A model generated the notes under the pieces. That model searched no databases. It was not told where the DNA came from and saw nothing but the letters and a program-made list of their open reading frames with translations. Shown piece after piece: positions 52,132 to 63,258 of a stretch of DNA of 64,000 nucleotides. The stretch lies in contig NZ_JAGOGJ010000002.1 of NCBI RefSeq assembly GCF_017996735.1, positions 1 through 64,000 on the forward strand, in the 5' to 3' direction. Numbering within the stretch: position 1 is the first letter of the stretch; each line of letters starts with the position of its first letter. Origin of the DNA: Niveispirillum sp. (GTDB taxonomy: Bacteria > Pseudomonadota > Alphaproteobacteria > Azospirillales > Azospirillaceae). The position numbers and the translations under genes are program-made.

Positions 52132-53511
52132 CTATGCCAGGATCGCGGCCGCCAGCTTTTGCGCCTGCACCCTGATGTCCGGCACGGCGGTAATTTCCCA
52201 CGAGGTGCCCCGCATGATCGGCCCCATCGCATAAAGGCCGGGCACCACATGGCCCGCGCGGTCCAGCAGCCGGGCCTGCGTATCCGTATCCAGCCCCAGG
52301 CGCAAAGGGTCGGGCCGGGCAAGGCCGGCATCCAGCAGGCCGCGCAGCAGCGGATCCTGTGTGCCGGCGATATCGCCGCCGGGGCCGACGCAGTTGATGG
52401 CATGCAGCACCGACAGTTCCTCTGCCATCGGCTGGCCCCGGGGCCGCAGCCGGATTTGCAGGTCGTCCGCCGTTCCGGTCGAAAGCCGTTCCAGCCGGCC
52501 CGCCACCACCCGCAGGCGTCCTTCCGCCATCATGGCCCGCAGCCTTTCATCGACCTGCGGGGCCAGACGGTGCCGGTGTACGTCCCACCAGGGCCGCAGA
52601 TGCCGCAGGAACCGTGCCCGCACCGGCGTGGGCAGGGAATGCCAGTACGGAACCGTGGCGGCCCGCAGACTGTCGATGACGGCGTGCCAGGAACGCCCCT
52701 CCACTGCCGCTTCCCGGACCGCCTGACGCACCAGCCGCAATGACGAGGCCAGCGACGGCCCGATGGCGGGCGGAACCTGCGGCTGGGGCGGCGGCGTGGC
52801 CGGTCCATGCCGCCGCGGCAGCAGTCCCCGGCGCGACAGGGCCAGGATCGGCCCCTGATGTCCCTGGTCGGTCAAAGACAGGGCCACATCCACCATGGTC
52901 AGGCTGGTACCCAGCAACAGGACCGAATCCGTCTGACCGATCCTGGCCAACGCCTTCGGCGCCCAGGGATCAGTACGGAACCGAAAAGACCCAAGCAAAT
53001 CCTTGTCCACCCCAGCGGGCGGGTCGGGCGGAAAGTTGCCGACAGCCAGAACCGCGCCATCCACCGCATAGGAACGGCCGACATCGGTGGTCAGGCGGAA
53101 GCTGCCATCCGGCAGCCGGGTCAGCGACACCGCATCATCGGCCACCAGAACCAGGCGGCCCACGGCATCCGACCCCTTGGCCGCCTGGGACAGGATGTCC
53201 TGCAGATACTGGCCATAGGTGGCGCGGGCCACAAAGCCCGAGGGATCGGCGGGTTCATTACGTGACCGTAACCAATCCAGGAAATGGCTGGGCTGGTCTG
53301 GAAAGGCGCTCATGTTGCCGGCGCGGACATTCAGCAGATGCGCCCCGTGGCGCGTGCTATAGGCCACGCCCTTGCCAAAGCCGCTCGCCCGCTCCACCAG
53401 CAGGATGCGCGGGGCCGAAGCGCCGGCGGCCAGCAGATGCAGAGCCACCAGCGACCCGCTGAAACCGGCGCCGATCACGGCAATGGTGGGACGGCGGGCG
53501 CGGTCAGTCAT
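52132..53511 (-). CDS. FAD/NAD(P)-binding protein
   Basis: 459 residues from ATG 53511, which has GGAG 11 bases upstream. The N-terminal dinucleotide fold is AVIGAGFSGSLVALHLL (GxGxxG), then RASGFGKGVAYSTRH and HLLNVRAGNMSAFP, the signature of the FAD-NAD(P)-binding family PF13454. The second dinucleotide motif is VLLLGTSLTMVDVAL, followed by LSRRGLLPRRHGP. The C-terminal third has the family pattern AINCVGPGGD and YAMGPIMRGTSWEITAVPDIR. Substrate unknown; cytoplasmic. It is next to an Rrf2 regulator on the same strand with an Rrf2-type palindrome in between. Confidence 0.85.
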   Translation of the reverse strand: MTDRARRPTIAVIGAGFSGSLVALHLLAAGASAPRILLVERASGFGKGVAYSTRHGAHLLNVRAGNMSAFPDQPSHFLDWLRSRNEPADPSGFVARATYGQYLQDILSQAAKGSDAVGRLVLVADDAVSLTRLPDGSFRLTTDVGRSYAVDGAVLAVGNFPPDPPAGVDKDLLGSFRFRTDPWAPKALARIGQTDSVLLLGTSLTMVDVALSLTDQGHQGPILALSRRGLLPRRHGPATPPPQPQVPPAIGPSLASSLRLVRQAVREAAVEGRSWHAVIDSLRAATVPYWHSLPTPVRARFLRHLRPWWDVHRHRLAPQVDERLRAMMAEGRLRVVAGRLERLSTGTADDLQIRLRPRGQPMAEELSVLHAINCVGPGGDIAGTQDPLLRGLLDAGLARPDPLRLGLDTDTQARLLDRAGHVVPGLYAMGPIMRGTSWEITAVPDIRVQAQKLAAAILA

Positions 53512-53541
53512 GGGGCTGGTTTCTCCGTGGCCGGCATCAAA

Positions 53542-53560
53542 TCCTATGCGACCAGTAGGA
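53542..53560. promoter_or_regulatory. Rrf2-type operator between the two genes
   Basis: TCCTA, nine bases, TAGGA: an inverted repeat in the 89-base gap between the Rrf2 gene and the FAD gene, on the promoter side of the FAD gene. The form matches known Rrf2-family sites. Whether the neighbouring Rrf2 protein binds here is inferred. Confidence 0.45.
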
Positions 53561-53600
53561 AATATCACCCGCCCGAAGTCAAGCCGAATACCCGTGACGA

Positions 53601-54062
53601 TCAGATGACAAAGTCCAGCGGATGCGATAGCGAGCGCCGGCGACGGGACGCCTCTGCCAGGGTGCAGCGGTCGAGCACGGTGGCCATCGCGTCACGCGCC
53701 TTCAGCATCGCCCAGCGGATCACGCAGGTCGCCGCATCCTCGCAATCCTCGCACGGTTCGAATTTCAACCGGCTGGCACAGCGGATGGGGGCCAGGGTGC
53801 CGTCGATGACCCGGATGATATCCCCGACCGACAGATTCTCCGGCGCCCGCGCCAGGCGATAGCCGCCATGCCGGCCCCGCTGGCTTTGCAGCAGCCCGGC
53901 CTTGCGCATATCCAGCAGGATGGCTTCCAGGAATTTGGCGGGTATATTCTCCGCCGCAGCGATCTCTGCAATCTGGACTGTCGTTGCGTCTTCGAAATGA
54001 TCAGCCAGATGGATACAGGCGCGAAGGGCGTACTTGGCCCGCTGGGTCAGCATCGTCTTCAT
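53601..54062 (-). CDS. Rrf2-family transcriptional regulator
   Basis: 153 residues from ATG 54062. Winged helix: MLTQRAKYALRACIHLA, then VQIAEIAAAENIPAKFLEAILLDM (recognition helix), then GLLQSQRGRHGGYRLAR. The Cys cluster is CASRLKFEPCEDCEDAATC, with cysteines near residues 98, 107, 110 and 117, as in iron-sulfur Rrf2 proteins such as IscR and NsrR. An Fe-S or cysteine sensing role is likely. It may control the adjacent FAD protein through the palindrome at 53542-53560. ATG 54053 or GTG 54074 are alternative starts. Confidence 0.88.
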   Translation of the reverse strand: MKTMLTQRAKYALRACIHLADHFEDATTVQIAEIAAAENIPAKFLEAILLDMRKAGLLQSQRGRHGGYRLARAPENLSVGDIIRVIDGTLAPIRCASRLKFEPCEDCEDAATCVIRWAMLKARDAMATVLDRCTLAEASRRRRSLSHPLDFVI

Positions 54063-54134
54063 ACTTTCCAGCACGGAATGATCGTTACTTCATCGCGCGT
54101 CCCGCCAAGGATGGCAAGGGGCGGATTGCGCTGG

Positions 54135-57065
<2,931 letters not shown>

Positions 57066-57175
57066 CGCCCCTCCGGCGCCGGGCGGGAACGCCCGACGCA
57101 CGATCATATGGTCAGGGCATTAAGTATCAAATCGCCATTCGTGATGGCAGACGCAGAAGGTTAGGTTAACAACCG

Positions 57176-57766
57176 TTATCCGACGTCGGATACCCGCGCG
57201 GCCGGCGGCGGATAAAGGATGGAAACGACCTCCAGCTCCTCCACCCCCGCCGGGGTCCGCAGGCTGACCAGATCGCCCTCCCGCGCCTTCAGCAGGGCGC
57301 GGGCAACAGGGGAAACCCAACTGATCCGCCCCGGCCCCATATCCGTTTCATCCACGCCGACGATGGTGACGGTGTTTTCCGTCCCGTCTTCGCGGGCATA
57401 GGTGACGGTGGCGCCGAAAAACACCTGATCGCGATGCTTCTGCTGCGACGGATCGACGACATTGGCGATTTCCAGGCGTTTCGACAGGAACCGCATGCGC
57501 CGGTCGATCTCCCGCAGCCGCTTCTTGCCGTAGATATAATCGCCATTCTCCGACCGGTCGCCATTGCCGGCCGCCCAATGCACGATTTCCACCACCTTGG
57601 GCCGTTCGACACGCAGCAGTTGGTTCAATTCCCCCCGCATGCGCTCGAACCCCTCGGGCGTGATATGGTTCTTCTGGCCGGGCGGCAGCGGACGGGGATC
57701 GTCGGGCCCGTCATCATCATCCGCCGCCGCATCACGCGCGTTCTCGTTCACCCAGGCCTTGCTCAT
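57176..57766 (-). CDS. greB: transcription elongation factor GreB
   Basis: 196 residues from ATG 57766. The N-terminal coiled coil has NHITPEGFERMRGELNQLL, with the tip GDRSENGDYIYGKKRLREIDRRMRFL (cited in part), where the acidic tip residues D and E of the Gre factors are in GDRSENGDY. The C-terminal FKBP-like domain has VFFGATVTY, ISWVSPVARALLKAREGD and TPAGVEELEV. The acidic disordered N-terminal extension (DDDDGPDDPRP) is unusual. GreB inserts into the secondary channel of RNA polymerase and rescues backtracked complexes. Upstream neighbour is an ArsC-like gene on the same strand after 73 bases. Confidence 0.93.
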   Translation of the reverse strand: MSKAWVNENARDAAADDDDGPDDPRPLPPGQKNHITPEGFERMRGELNQLLRVERPKVVEIVHWAAGNGDRSENGDYIYGKKRLREIDRRMRFLSKRLEIANVVDPSQQKHRDQVFFGATVTYAREDGTENTVTIVGVDETDMGPGRISWVSPVARALLKAREGDLVSLRTPAGVEELEVVSILYPPPAARVSDVG

Positions 57767-57839
57767 CCCCGCACCACCGAACACCTGCAACAGGGTAGGT
57801 TTAGCGCGTCCGGCATTGGAAGGGGAAGGGTGGAACAGC

Positions 57840-58337
57840 CTATCCGGCCATGGCGATGTCGGAGACGTCGGACGCGGTCAGCCGGGCCAGACGGTGGTCC
57901 GGCAAGGCGCAGAGCAGCTTCACCCGCCGTTCCACCATGCCGAACACAAGGTTCAGCAAGGCCCGCCGCTCCGTCTCCGAGCCTTCCAGCGCCAGCGGAT
58001 CGGGAAAGCGCCAGGTGACGATCATGGGATTGCCGGTCCAGGCCGGCTGTTTCAGGGCCGCCGACTGTTCACAGACATGGAAGACAAAATCCAGGTCGGG
58101 CGCATCCGGACCGGTGAACAGGTCCCAGTTCTTGGGACGCAGATTCTCCGTGTCGATCCCCACCTTGCTCAGCAGATCCAGGGTGATCGGATCGGCGTCC
58201 TCCCGCGGTTCCGGACCGGCGGAGAAGGTGTCGAACCGGCCCGCCCCCCATTTGCGCAGCAGACCTTCGGCCATCAGGCTGCGTGAGGCGTTGCGGCGGC
58301 AGATGAACAGCACGTTGAACGGACGGTCAGGCGACAT
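57840..58337 (-). CDS. ArsC/low-molecular-weight phosphatase-like protein
   Basis: 165 residues from ATG 58337; the open frame begins at 58469 but would add a non-conserved stretch. The N-terminal P-loop is VLFICRRNASRSLMAEG (C-x5-R), as in thioredoxin-coupled arsenate reductases. A second Cys sits in VFHVCEQSAA, but the third Cys of the ArsC relay (in the C-x6-C pair) is absent: the following residues are LKQPAW. The HVC-then-WRFPDP order is otherwise as in ArsC. So arsenate reduction by the classic three-Cys relay is doubtful and a phosphatase-type or altered mechanism is possible. No ars genes nearby. Confidence 0.75.
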   Translation of the reverse strand: MSPDRPFNVLFICRRNASRSLMAEGLLRKWGAGRFDTFSAGPEPREDADPITLDLLSKVGIDTENLRPKNWDLFTGPDAPDLDFVFHVCEQSAALKQPAWTGNPMIVTWRFPDPLALEGSETERRALLNLVFGMVERRVKLLCALPDHRLARLTASDVSDIAMAG

Positions 58338-58813
58338 GGGATCGGCCCCGTTGCGGTATGGAAACCGCGCGGGACTATCCGCATGATCGGCGACAGGATT
58401 GTCGCGGTTTGATGTCGTTTGCATGAAAGCAGGGAACCGCACGTGCCCCCTGCCCTTTCCCGTCCTCATGGAGGGTGTTCATGGAAACAACTGCATCGCA
58501 GCATGCGGCCCACGCATGTCATTAAACTGTAACAAATCTGTTTTTACTTGTTCTGGTGTTGTGAAACTGCATCACCGTCATGCCAACGTCACACCACCCC
58601 TTGCACGCCATCTTGAAAGCCGTGGCGGCCCTCTCCATGCTGTAGCGCAACAAACTGTTGAAACACCCGGCCGGGGCGACCTGGGCGGGTATTTCTATGT
58701 GGAGATGGGCGAACGTCCCTCGGGCAGTCAGGGAAGGGGCGGCGCCTTCGTAACGGAATCGACGCTGGCGGCACGAACCGCCGCACATATGGCTCTGAAG
58801 GGGGCATTCAATA
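58338..58813 (+). promoter_or_regulatory. long leader upstream of the TonB receptor
   Basis: 476 bases with no clear gene. A minimal frame of 14 codons (58481-58525) has GGAGG six bases before its ATG and reads METTASQHAAHACH; it could be a leader peptide. The zone 58520-58560 is AT-rich and may hold a promoter. The receptor's own ribosome binding site, GGGGG, lies nine bases before ATG 58814. No known riboswitch (cobalamin, iron) was recognised. Confidence 0.35.
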
Positions 58814-61066
58814 ATGCGTAAAGGCAATCCGTCATTTAACCGTCTGCTGGCCGGTGCCGCCAGCCTTCTGGCCCTGTCCATCGCGGCGCCCGCCGCCGTG
58901 CAGGCCCAGGCCGTGCTGGACGAGATCATCGTGACCGCGACCAAGCGCGCGGAAAACCAGCAGCAGGTCCCCATCTCCGTCGGCACTGTCGCCCCGGAGA
59001 AGCTGGCTGCCGTGATGTCGGGCGGTGTCGACCTGCTGGCCCTGTCGGCCCAGGTGCCCAGCCTGTATGTCGAATCCACCTTCGCCCGCACCTTCCCGCG
59101 CTTCTATATCCGCGGCCTGGGCAACAGCGATTTCGACCTGACCTCGACCCAGCCCGTGGGGCTGGTGATCGACGAGGTGGTGCAGGAAAACCCGATGCTG
59201 CGCGGTTTCCCGCTGTTCGACGTGGAACGGGTGGAAGTGCTGCGCGGTCCGCAGGGCACGCTGTTCGGCCGCAACACGCCGGCCGGCACCGTCAATTTTA
59301 TCTCCAAGAAGCCGACACAGGACACGGAAGGGTATCTGTCGGCCTCCTACGGCTCAAAGAACACGATCGGGGCAGAGGGCGCCATCGGTGGCGCCCTGGT
59401 CGACGGCATCCTGTCGGCCCGCCTGTCGATGAAGTATGACCGCAAGGACGATTTCATCGACAACACCTATACGGGTGAAAACAACGCCATCGGCGGCCAT
59501 AACGAGGTCGCGGCACGTCTGCAGCTCGCCTATGAAAAGGGTCCCCTGTCGGCCCTGTTCAATGTCCATGCGCGCGATCTGGACGGCTCGGCCCGTGTCT
59601 TCGTGGCCAATGCCATCAAGAAGGGCAGCAACGACCTGTCTTCCACCTTCTCCCGCAATTCCGTATTCCAGAATGGCCAGAACGACCTGTCGGTCTCCAG
59701 CCAGGGCGGCAGCCTGAAGCTGGAATATGATCTCGACGGCATCATCCTGACCTCGATCACCGGGTACGAGACGGTGGACGTCTATACGCGCGGCGACATT
59801 GATGGCGGCGTGGCGGGGGTCGGCCCCGGCTTCATTCCGTTCGACAGCGAAACGGCCGACGCCGTGCCCGACCATGCGCAATGGACGCAGGAACTGCGCC
59901 TGTCCAACGCCGAGGGCGAGCGTTTCCGCTGGCAGACGGGCCTGTTCTATTTCAACGAGGATGTGACCGCCTATGGTTACTCCTACGGCAATGCCGCCGA
60001 TCCGCGCGGCATCGCGGTGTTCACCGACAGCCGGCAGGAGACAAAGACCTGGGCGCTGTTCGGCCAGGCCAGCTATGACCTGACGGAGCAGGTGACCCTG
60101 ACCGGCGGCATCCGGTACAATGACGAGGAGAAGGATTTCTCCGTCGCCCGTATCCTGAAGCCCGGCGCGCCGCCCTTCCTGGGCGTGGGTGGCACCGGCG
60201 GGGCCAACGTGTCGGACGGTCAGGTGACCTGGGACGCCAGCCTGACCTACAAGGCCACGGATGATGTCAACCTGTTCGCCCGCGTCGCCAACGGCTATCG
60301 CGCGCCCTCGATCCAGAGCCGCCCGCTTTTCTATGGCGACGGCAACATCAACCGCGACGCCCTGTCCATCGCCAAGGCCGAGACGCTGATGTCGTATGAG
60401 GCCGGGGTGAAGTCGAACCTCTGGGAACGCAAGGCCCGCCTGAACGTCACCGCCTTCTATACCGATATCGAGGACCAGCAGTTCACGGCCGTCGGCGGCG
60501 CGTCCAACAACAATACCCTGATCAATGCCAAGGGCGGCGAAGGCTACGGGTTCGAGGCGGAGCTGGAACTGCTGCCCGTCGAAAACCTGATGCTGACCGG
60601 TGGCCTGTCCTACAACCACACGGAAATCAAGGACAGCACGCTGAGCATCCCCATCTGCGCCGGCGGCTGCACGGTGACCGATCCGACCAAGCAGGTCCCG
60701 GTCCTGGGCACCGTTGCCCTGGTGGATGGCAACTCCTTCCCCAACGCGCCCAAATGGATCTTCTCCGCCAGTGCGCGCTACGGCATTCCCGTGGAGAGCG
60801 GCGAGATCTATGTCTTCACCGACTGGAACTACCGCTCCAAGGTCAATTTCTTCCTGTACACGTCGAAGGAATTCTATTCCGACAGCAAGCTGGAAGGCGG
60901 CCTGAAGCTGGGTTACGTGTCGGATGATGAAAAGCTGGGCATTGCCGTGTTCGGCCGCAACATCACCAACGAAAAGTCGCTGGAAGGCGCCATCGACTTC
61001 AACAACCTGACCGGCATCGTCAACCAGGCCCCGTTCTACGGCGTGGAACTGACGTCGAAGTTCTAA
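58814..61066 (+). CDS. TonB-dependent receptor
   Basis: 750 residues. Signal peptide about residues 1-32 (LLALSIAAPAAVQAQ). The plug domain begins with DEIIVTATKRAENQQQVPISV, the TonB-box-like and plug start of the CirA/FepA type, and has PRFYIRGLGN and RVEVLRGPQGTLFGRNTPAGTVNF (cited in part). The remaining residues form the 22-strand barrel ending in GVELTSKF with the terminal Phe. Substrate could be a siderophore, vitamin or plant-derived carbohydrate; carbohydrate transport is possible given the LacI and esterase genes nearby, but not proven. Family length is normal. Confidence 0.93.
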   Translation: MRKGNPSFNRLLAGAASLLALSIAAPAAVQAQAVLDEIIVTATKRAENQQQVPISVGTVAPEKLAAVMSGGVDLLALSAQVPSLYVESTFARTFPRFYIRGLGNSDFDLTSTQPVGLVIDEVVQENPMLRGFPLFDVERVEVLRGPQGTLFGRNTPAGTVNFISKKPTQDTEGYLSASYGSKNTIGAEGAIGGALVDGILSARLSMKYDRKDDFIDNTYTGENNAIGGHNEVAARLQLAYEKGPLSALFNVHARDLDGSARVFVANAIKKGSNDLSSTFSRNSVFQNGQNDLSVSSQGGSLKLEYDLDGIILTSITGYETVDVYTRGDIDGGVAGVGPGFIPFDSETADAVPDHAQWTQELRLSNAEGERFRWQTGLFYFNEDVTAYGYSYGNAADPRGIAVFTDSRQETKTWALFGQASYDLTEQVTLTGGIRYNDEEKDFSVARILKPGAPPFLGVGGTGGANVSDGQVTWDASLTYKATDDVNLFARVANGYRAPSIQSRPLFYGDGNINRDALSIAKAETLMSYEAGVKSNLWERKARLNVTAFYTDIEDQQFTAVGGASNNNTLINAKGGEGYGFEAELELLPVENLMLTGGLSYNHTEIKDSTLSIPICAGGCTVTDPTKQVPVLGTVALVDGNSFPNAPKWIFSASARYGIPVESGEIYVFTDWNYRSKVNFFLYTSKEFYSDSKLEGGLKLGYVSDDEKLGIAVFGRNITNEKSLEGAIDFNNLTGIVNQAPFYGVELTSKF

Positions 61067-61085
61067 ACCTGCCTTCGTCAGGTTT
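61065..61085 (+). terminator. terminator-like hairpin after the TonB receptor
   Basis: AAACCTG (61065-61071) and CAGGTTT (61079-61085) form a 7-bp stem that starts inside the stop codon; GGGGTGTTTT follows. The stem is short, so it is a moderate candidate. Confidence 0.5.
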
Positions 61086-61106
61086 GGGGTGTTTTGTGTT
61101 CCTTCA

Positions 61107-61204
61107 GGTGCCGGGCGCCGCCATCCGGCGGCTTGGCTTACGCGGCACGTGCCGCACGGCGGCGATCGCCGCCGGAGTGGTTTGCGAGAACACGCAAACC
61201 ACTC
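61107..61204. repeat. palindromic intergenic repeat element, copy C
   Basis: Holds the 28-base block (61114-61141) that is the inverse copy of 19419-19446, then GCGGCACGTGCCGC, a perfect 14-bp palindrome at 61142-61155, GGCGGCGATCGCCGCC at 61159-61174, and a perfect 12-bp hairpin (61175-61186 and 61193-61204). The GGCGGCGATCGCCGCC word recurs near 52117-52131. It lies between the convergent TonB and HD genes. Confidence 0.65.
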
Positions 61205-61270
61205 TGTCCGAGATTTACGTATGATCGTTTAACGGGTCGTACCGGGTGACCGGTGCGGCCCTTTTTTCGT

Positions 61271-61900
61271 TCAGGCGGCGGGCACCAGCGCCCTGTACCG
61301 GTTCCACCACAGGGTCCTCGCCGCCGCCTCATCCACCACGATGATCGGGTCGGTCCACAGCTTGCCGCGATAACCGCCGCCGATGTCGCGGCGGGCCAGT
61401 TTTTCCGGCCAGCCCATCAACTGGACCGCCTCCGACACCGCGATGATGCGGTCGGCCTTCTTGATCAGGTCGGTATCGGCGGTCGACAGGGGCCAGGGCA
61501 GGCCGGCAGCCAGGAACAGCGCCCGGTCCAGTCGCGCCTTCACCTCCTTCAGGCCCGCCGTCGCGAACAGCTTGCCATAGGGGGTCACCACATCGCCCAG
61601 GCCCCCGCCCTCGTGCAGATCATGCATCAGGGCCGCCCGGCGCAGGGTGTGGCCGGCATCGGGGAGCAGCAGCGTCAGCAGCACCTGTTCCAGCAGCACC
61701 GAATGCTGCAGGACATTGTAGGCGCAGTCCCCCCGCGTCTGACCGCCCCAGCGCGCCACGCGTGAGGCGCCGGTGACCCAATCCTCCAGCACGATATCGG
61801 CAGGTGAAGGGTCGTACAGGTTGACCCAGCGCCCCGACCGCATCAGCAGGTTGGTGCGCGGTGCGTCAAGGTGGGTGGGAACGGGGCTGGGTCTGGTCAT
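61271..61900 (-). CDS. HD-domain hydrolase (YfbR/HDIG-like nucleotidase)
   Basis: 209 residues. The HD motif is in LQHSVLLEQVLLTLLLPDAGHTLRRAALMHDLHEGG: the first His (LQHS) and the HD pair (MHDLHE) near residues 65 and 93. The start RVARWGGQTRGDCAYNV is similar to YfbR-like 5'-nucleotidases and phage-type HD enzymes. Later DTDLIKKADRIIAVSEA carries the last Asp of the metal site. Substrate unknown; probably a nucleotide or small phosphate ester. Between the convergent TonB gene and the LacI gene. Confidence 0.85.
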   Translation of the reverse strand: MTRPSPVPTHLDAPRTNLLMRSGRWVNLYDPSPADIVLEDWVTGASRVARWGGQTRGDCAYNVLQHSVLLEQVLLTLLLPDAGHTLRRAALMHDLHEGGGLGDVVTPYGKLFATAGLKEVKARLDRALFLAAGLPWPLSTADTDLIKKADRIIAVSEAVQLMGWPEKLARRDIGGGYRGKLWTDPIIVVDEAAARTLWWNRYRALVPAA

Positions 61901-61959
61901 GGGGGCTCGGGGCCAGGAGCGGGATCGGCCCCTATGGCAGCATCACGGTCCCGCCGCCG

Positions 61960-63012
61960 TCAACCGGGAACCGGCCCCGTCGATTGCCGCACCATCAGTT
62001 CGAAGCCCAATTGCCGCACCGGCTCCCGCTCCCCGTCGCCGATCAGCAGGTCCACCGCCGCCGCCGCCATGGCCATGGTGGGCTGGCGGATGGTGGTCAG
62101 GGGCGGCCAGATGACCTGGGCGATGGGGCTGTCATCGAAACCCACGACGGACAAGTCGCGCGGCACCTGCAGCCCGTGCTTGTTGGCGGCCGCCACCGTG
62201 GCCGCCGCCATGTCGTCATTGCCGGCAAAGATGGCCGTGGGCCGGTCGGGCAGCGACAGCAGCCGTTCCGCCGCCGCGAAGCCGCCGGCAAAGCTGAAAT
62301 CGCCCGGCACGATATGGTGGGGCAGCGGGGTCAGACCCCGATCGGCCGCTGCCTGCAGAAAACCGCGCTGGCGCAGTTCTGCGGCCCCATGGTCGGGATG
62401 GCCCAGGATCATGCCCAGGCGCCGATGGCCAAGATCGGCCAGATGGTCAGCCGCCAGCCGGGCCGCCGCCTGATCATCCATGCAGACATGGGCCGTACGG
62501 TCGGGATGGGTGCGGGGCGCAATGCGCACCAGCGGCACATTGGCGGCGGCCACCGCGTCCAGCACATCCTGCCGGTCGACCAGCGGTGGCGTCAGGATCA
62601 GCCCGTCCAGGCGAAAGCGCGTGGCCACGCCCACCATCAGGCGCGGCAGATTGGGATCATCCGCCTCGCACGGTTCGGTCAGCAGGTGATAGCCTTTTTC
62701 CTGACAACGCCGGATGGCCCCGCCCTTGATATCGGCCATATAATTGCTGGACGGGTTGTCATAGAACAGGCCGATCAGATAGGACCGGCGCCCGGCCAGG
62801 GAGCGTGCATTGGGATTGGGCCGGTAATCCAGGTCGGCCACGGCCGCCCGCACCCGCGCCAGCGTATCCTCCGCCACCCGCGCCTCGTTGTTCAGCACGC
62901 GCGACACGGTCTTTGTCGACACGCCCGCCCGCCGCGCCACATCGAAGATGGTGGCGGCCCGCGACGGGACCGGCGCCCGGCCATTGCCGGCGTGAAGCTG
63001 GATATCGGTCAA
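61960..63012 (-). CDS. LacI-family transcriptional regulator
   Basis: 350 residues from TTG 63012, preferred because GGAGGGAG lies six to ten bases upstream; the open frame starts at ATG 63078 but that would put the coding region on top of the operator. The HTH is TIFDVARRAGVSTKTVSRVLN (about residues 20-41), followed by the hinge RARVRAAVADLDYRPNPNARSL (cited in part). The periplasmic-binding-like ligand domain has FDDSPIAQVIWPPLTTIRQP. Family length normal. It is divergent from a carboxylesterase and has two candidate operators in the gap; the effector is likely a sugar or sugar derivative. Confidence 0.92.
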   Translation of the reverse strand: MTDIQLHAGNGRAPVPSRAATIFDVARRAGVSTKTVSRVLNNEARVAEDTLARVRAAVADLDYRPNPNARSLAGRRSYLIGLFYDNPSSNYMADIKGGAIRRCQEKGYHLLTEPCEADDPNLPRLMVGVATRFRLDGLILTPPLVDRQDVLDAVAAANVPLVRIAPRTHPDRTAHVCMDDQAAARLAADHLADLGHRRLGMILGHPDHGAAELRQRGFLQAAADRGLTPLPHHIVPGDFSFAGGFAAAERLLSLPDRPTAIFAGNDDMAAATVAAANKHGLQVPRDLSVVGFDDSPIAQVIWPPLTTIRQPTMAMAAAAVDLLIGDGEREPVRQLGFELMVRQSTGPVPG

Positions 63013-63080
63013 GGAACGCTCCCTCCTGCCCGGGCTTTCGCGCCCGGTGCCGGTTGGATGTAACATACCCGCCCGCATCT

Positions 63081-63092
63081 GACAACGTTGTC
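63081..63092. promoter_or_regulatory. LacI-type operator, site 1
   Basis: GACAACGTTGTC is a perfect 12-bp palindrome with a central CG, typical of LacI-family operators. It lies 69 bases upstream of the proposed TTG start of the LacI gene, well placed for autorepression. Confidence 0.55.
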
Positions 63093-63181
63093 CAATCCAG
63101 ACAGGGGCAAGACAGGGTTCCTGTCACCACACTTCTTGTGGACCGGCGATAAATACGGGCGGCAATGTTGGTACCTTGCGG

Positions 63182-63197
63182 TTGACACCGGTAGCAA
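63182..63197. promoter_or_regulatory. LacI-type operator, site 2
   Basis: TTGACACCGGTAGCAA has palindromic ends and a central ACCGGT, resembling site 1 in the TGACA half. It lies about 62 bases upstream of the esterase ATG. Confidence 0.4.
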
Positions 63198-63258
63198 TTA
63201 CTCTTTCCCGCCGAAAGCCGGGCCGTGAACCCGGTCATGGTTAAGCCGGGGGACGGAA

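Noticed and set aside
58399..58821. 140-codon frame upstream of the TonB receptor
   Set aside because: No ribosome binding site or family pattern and it overlaps the receptor start.
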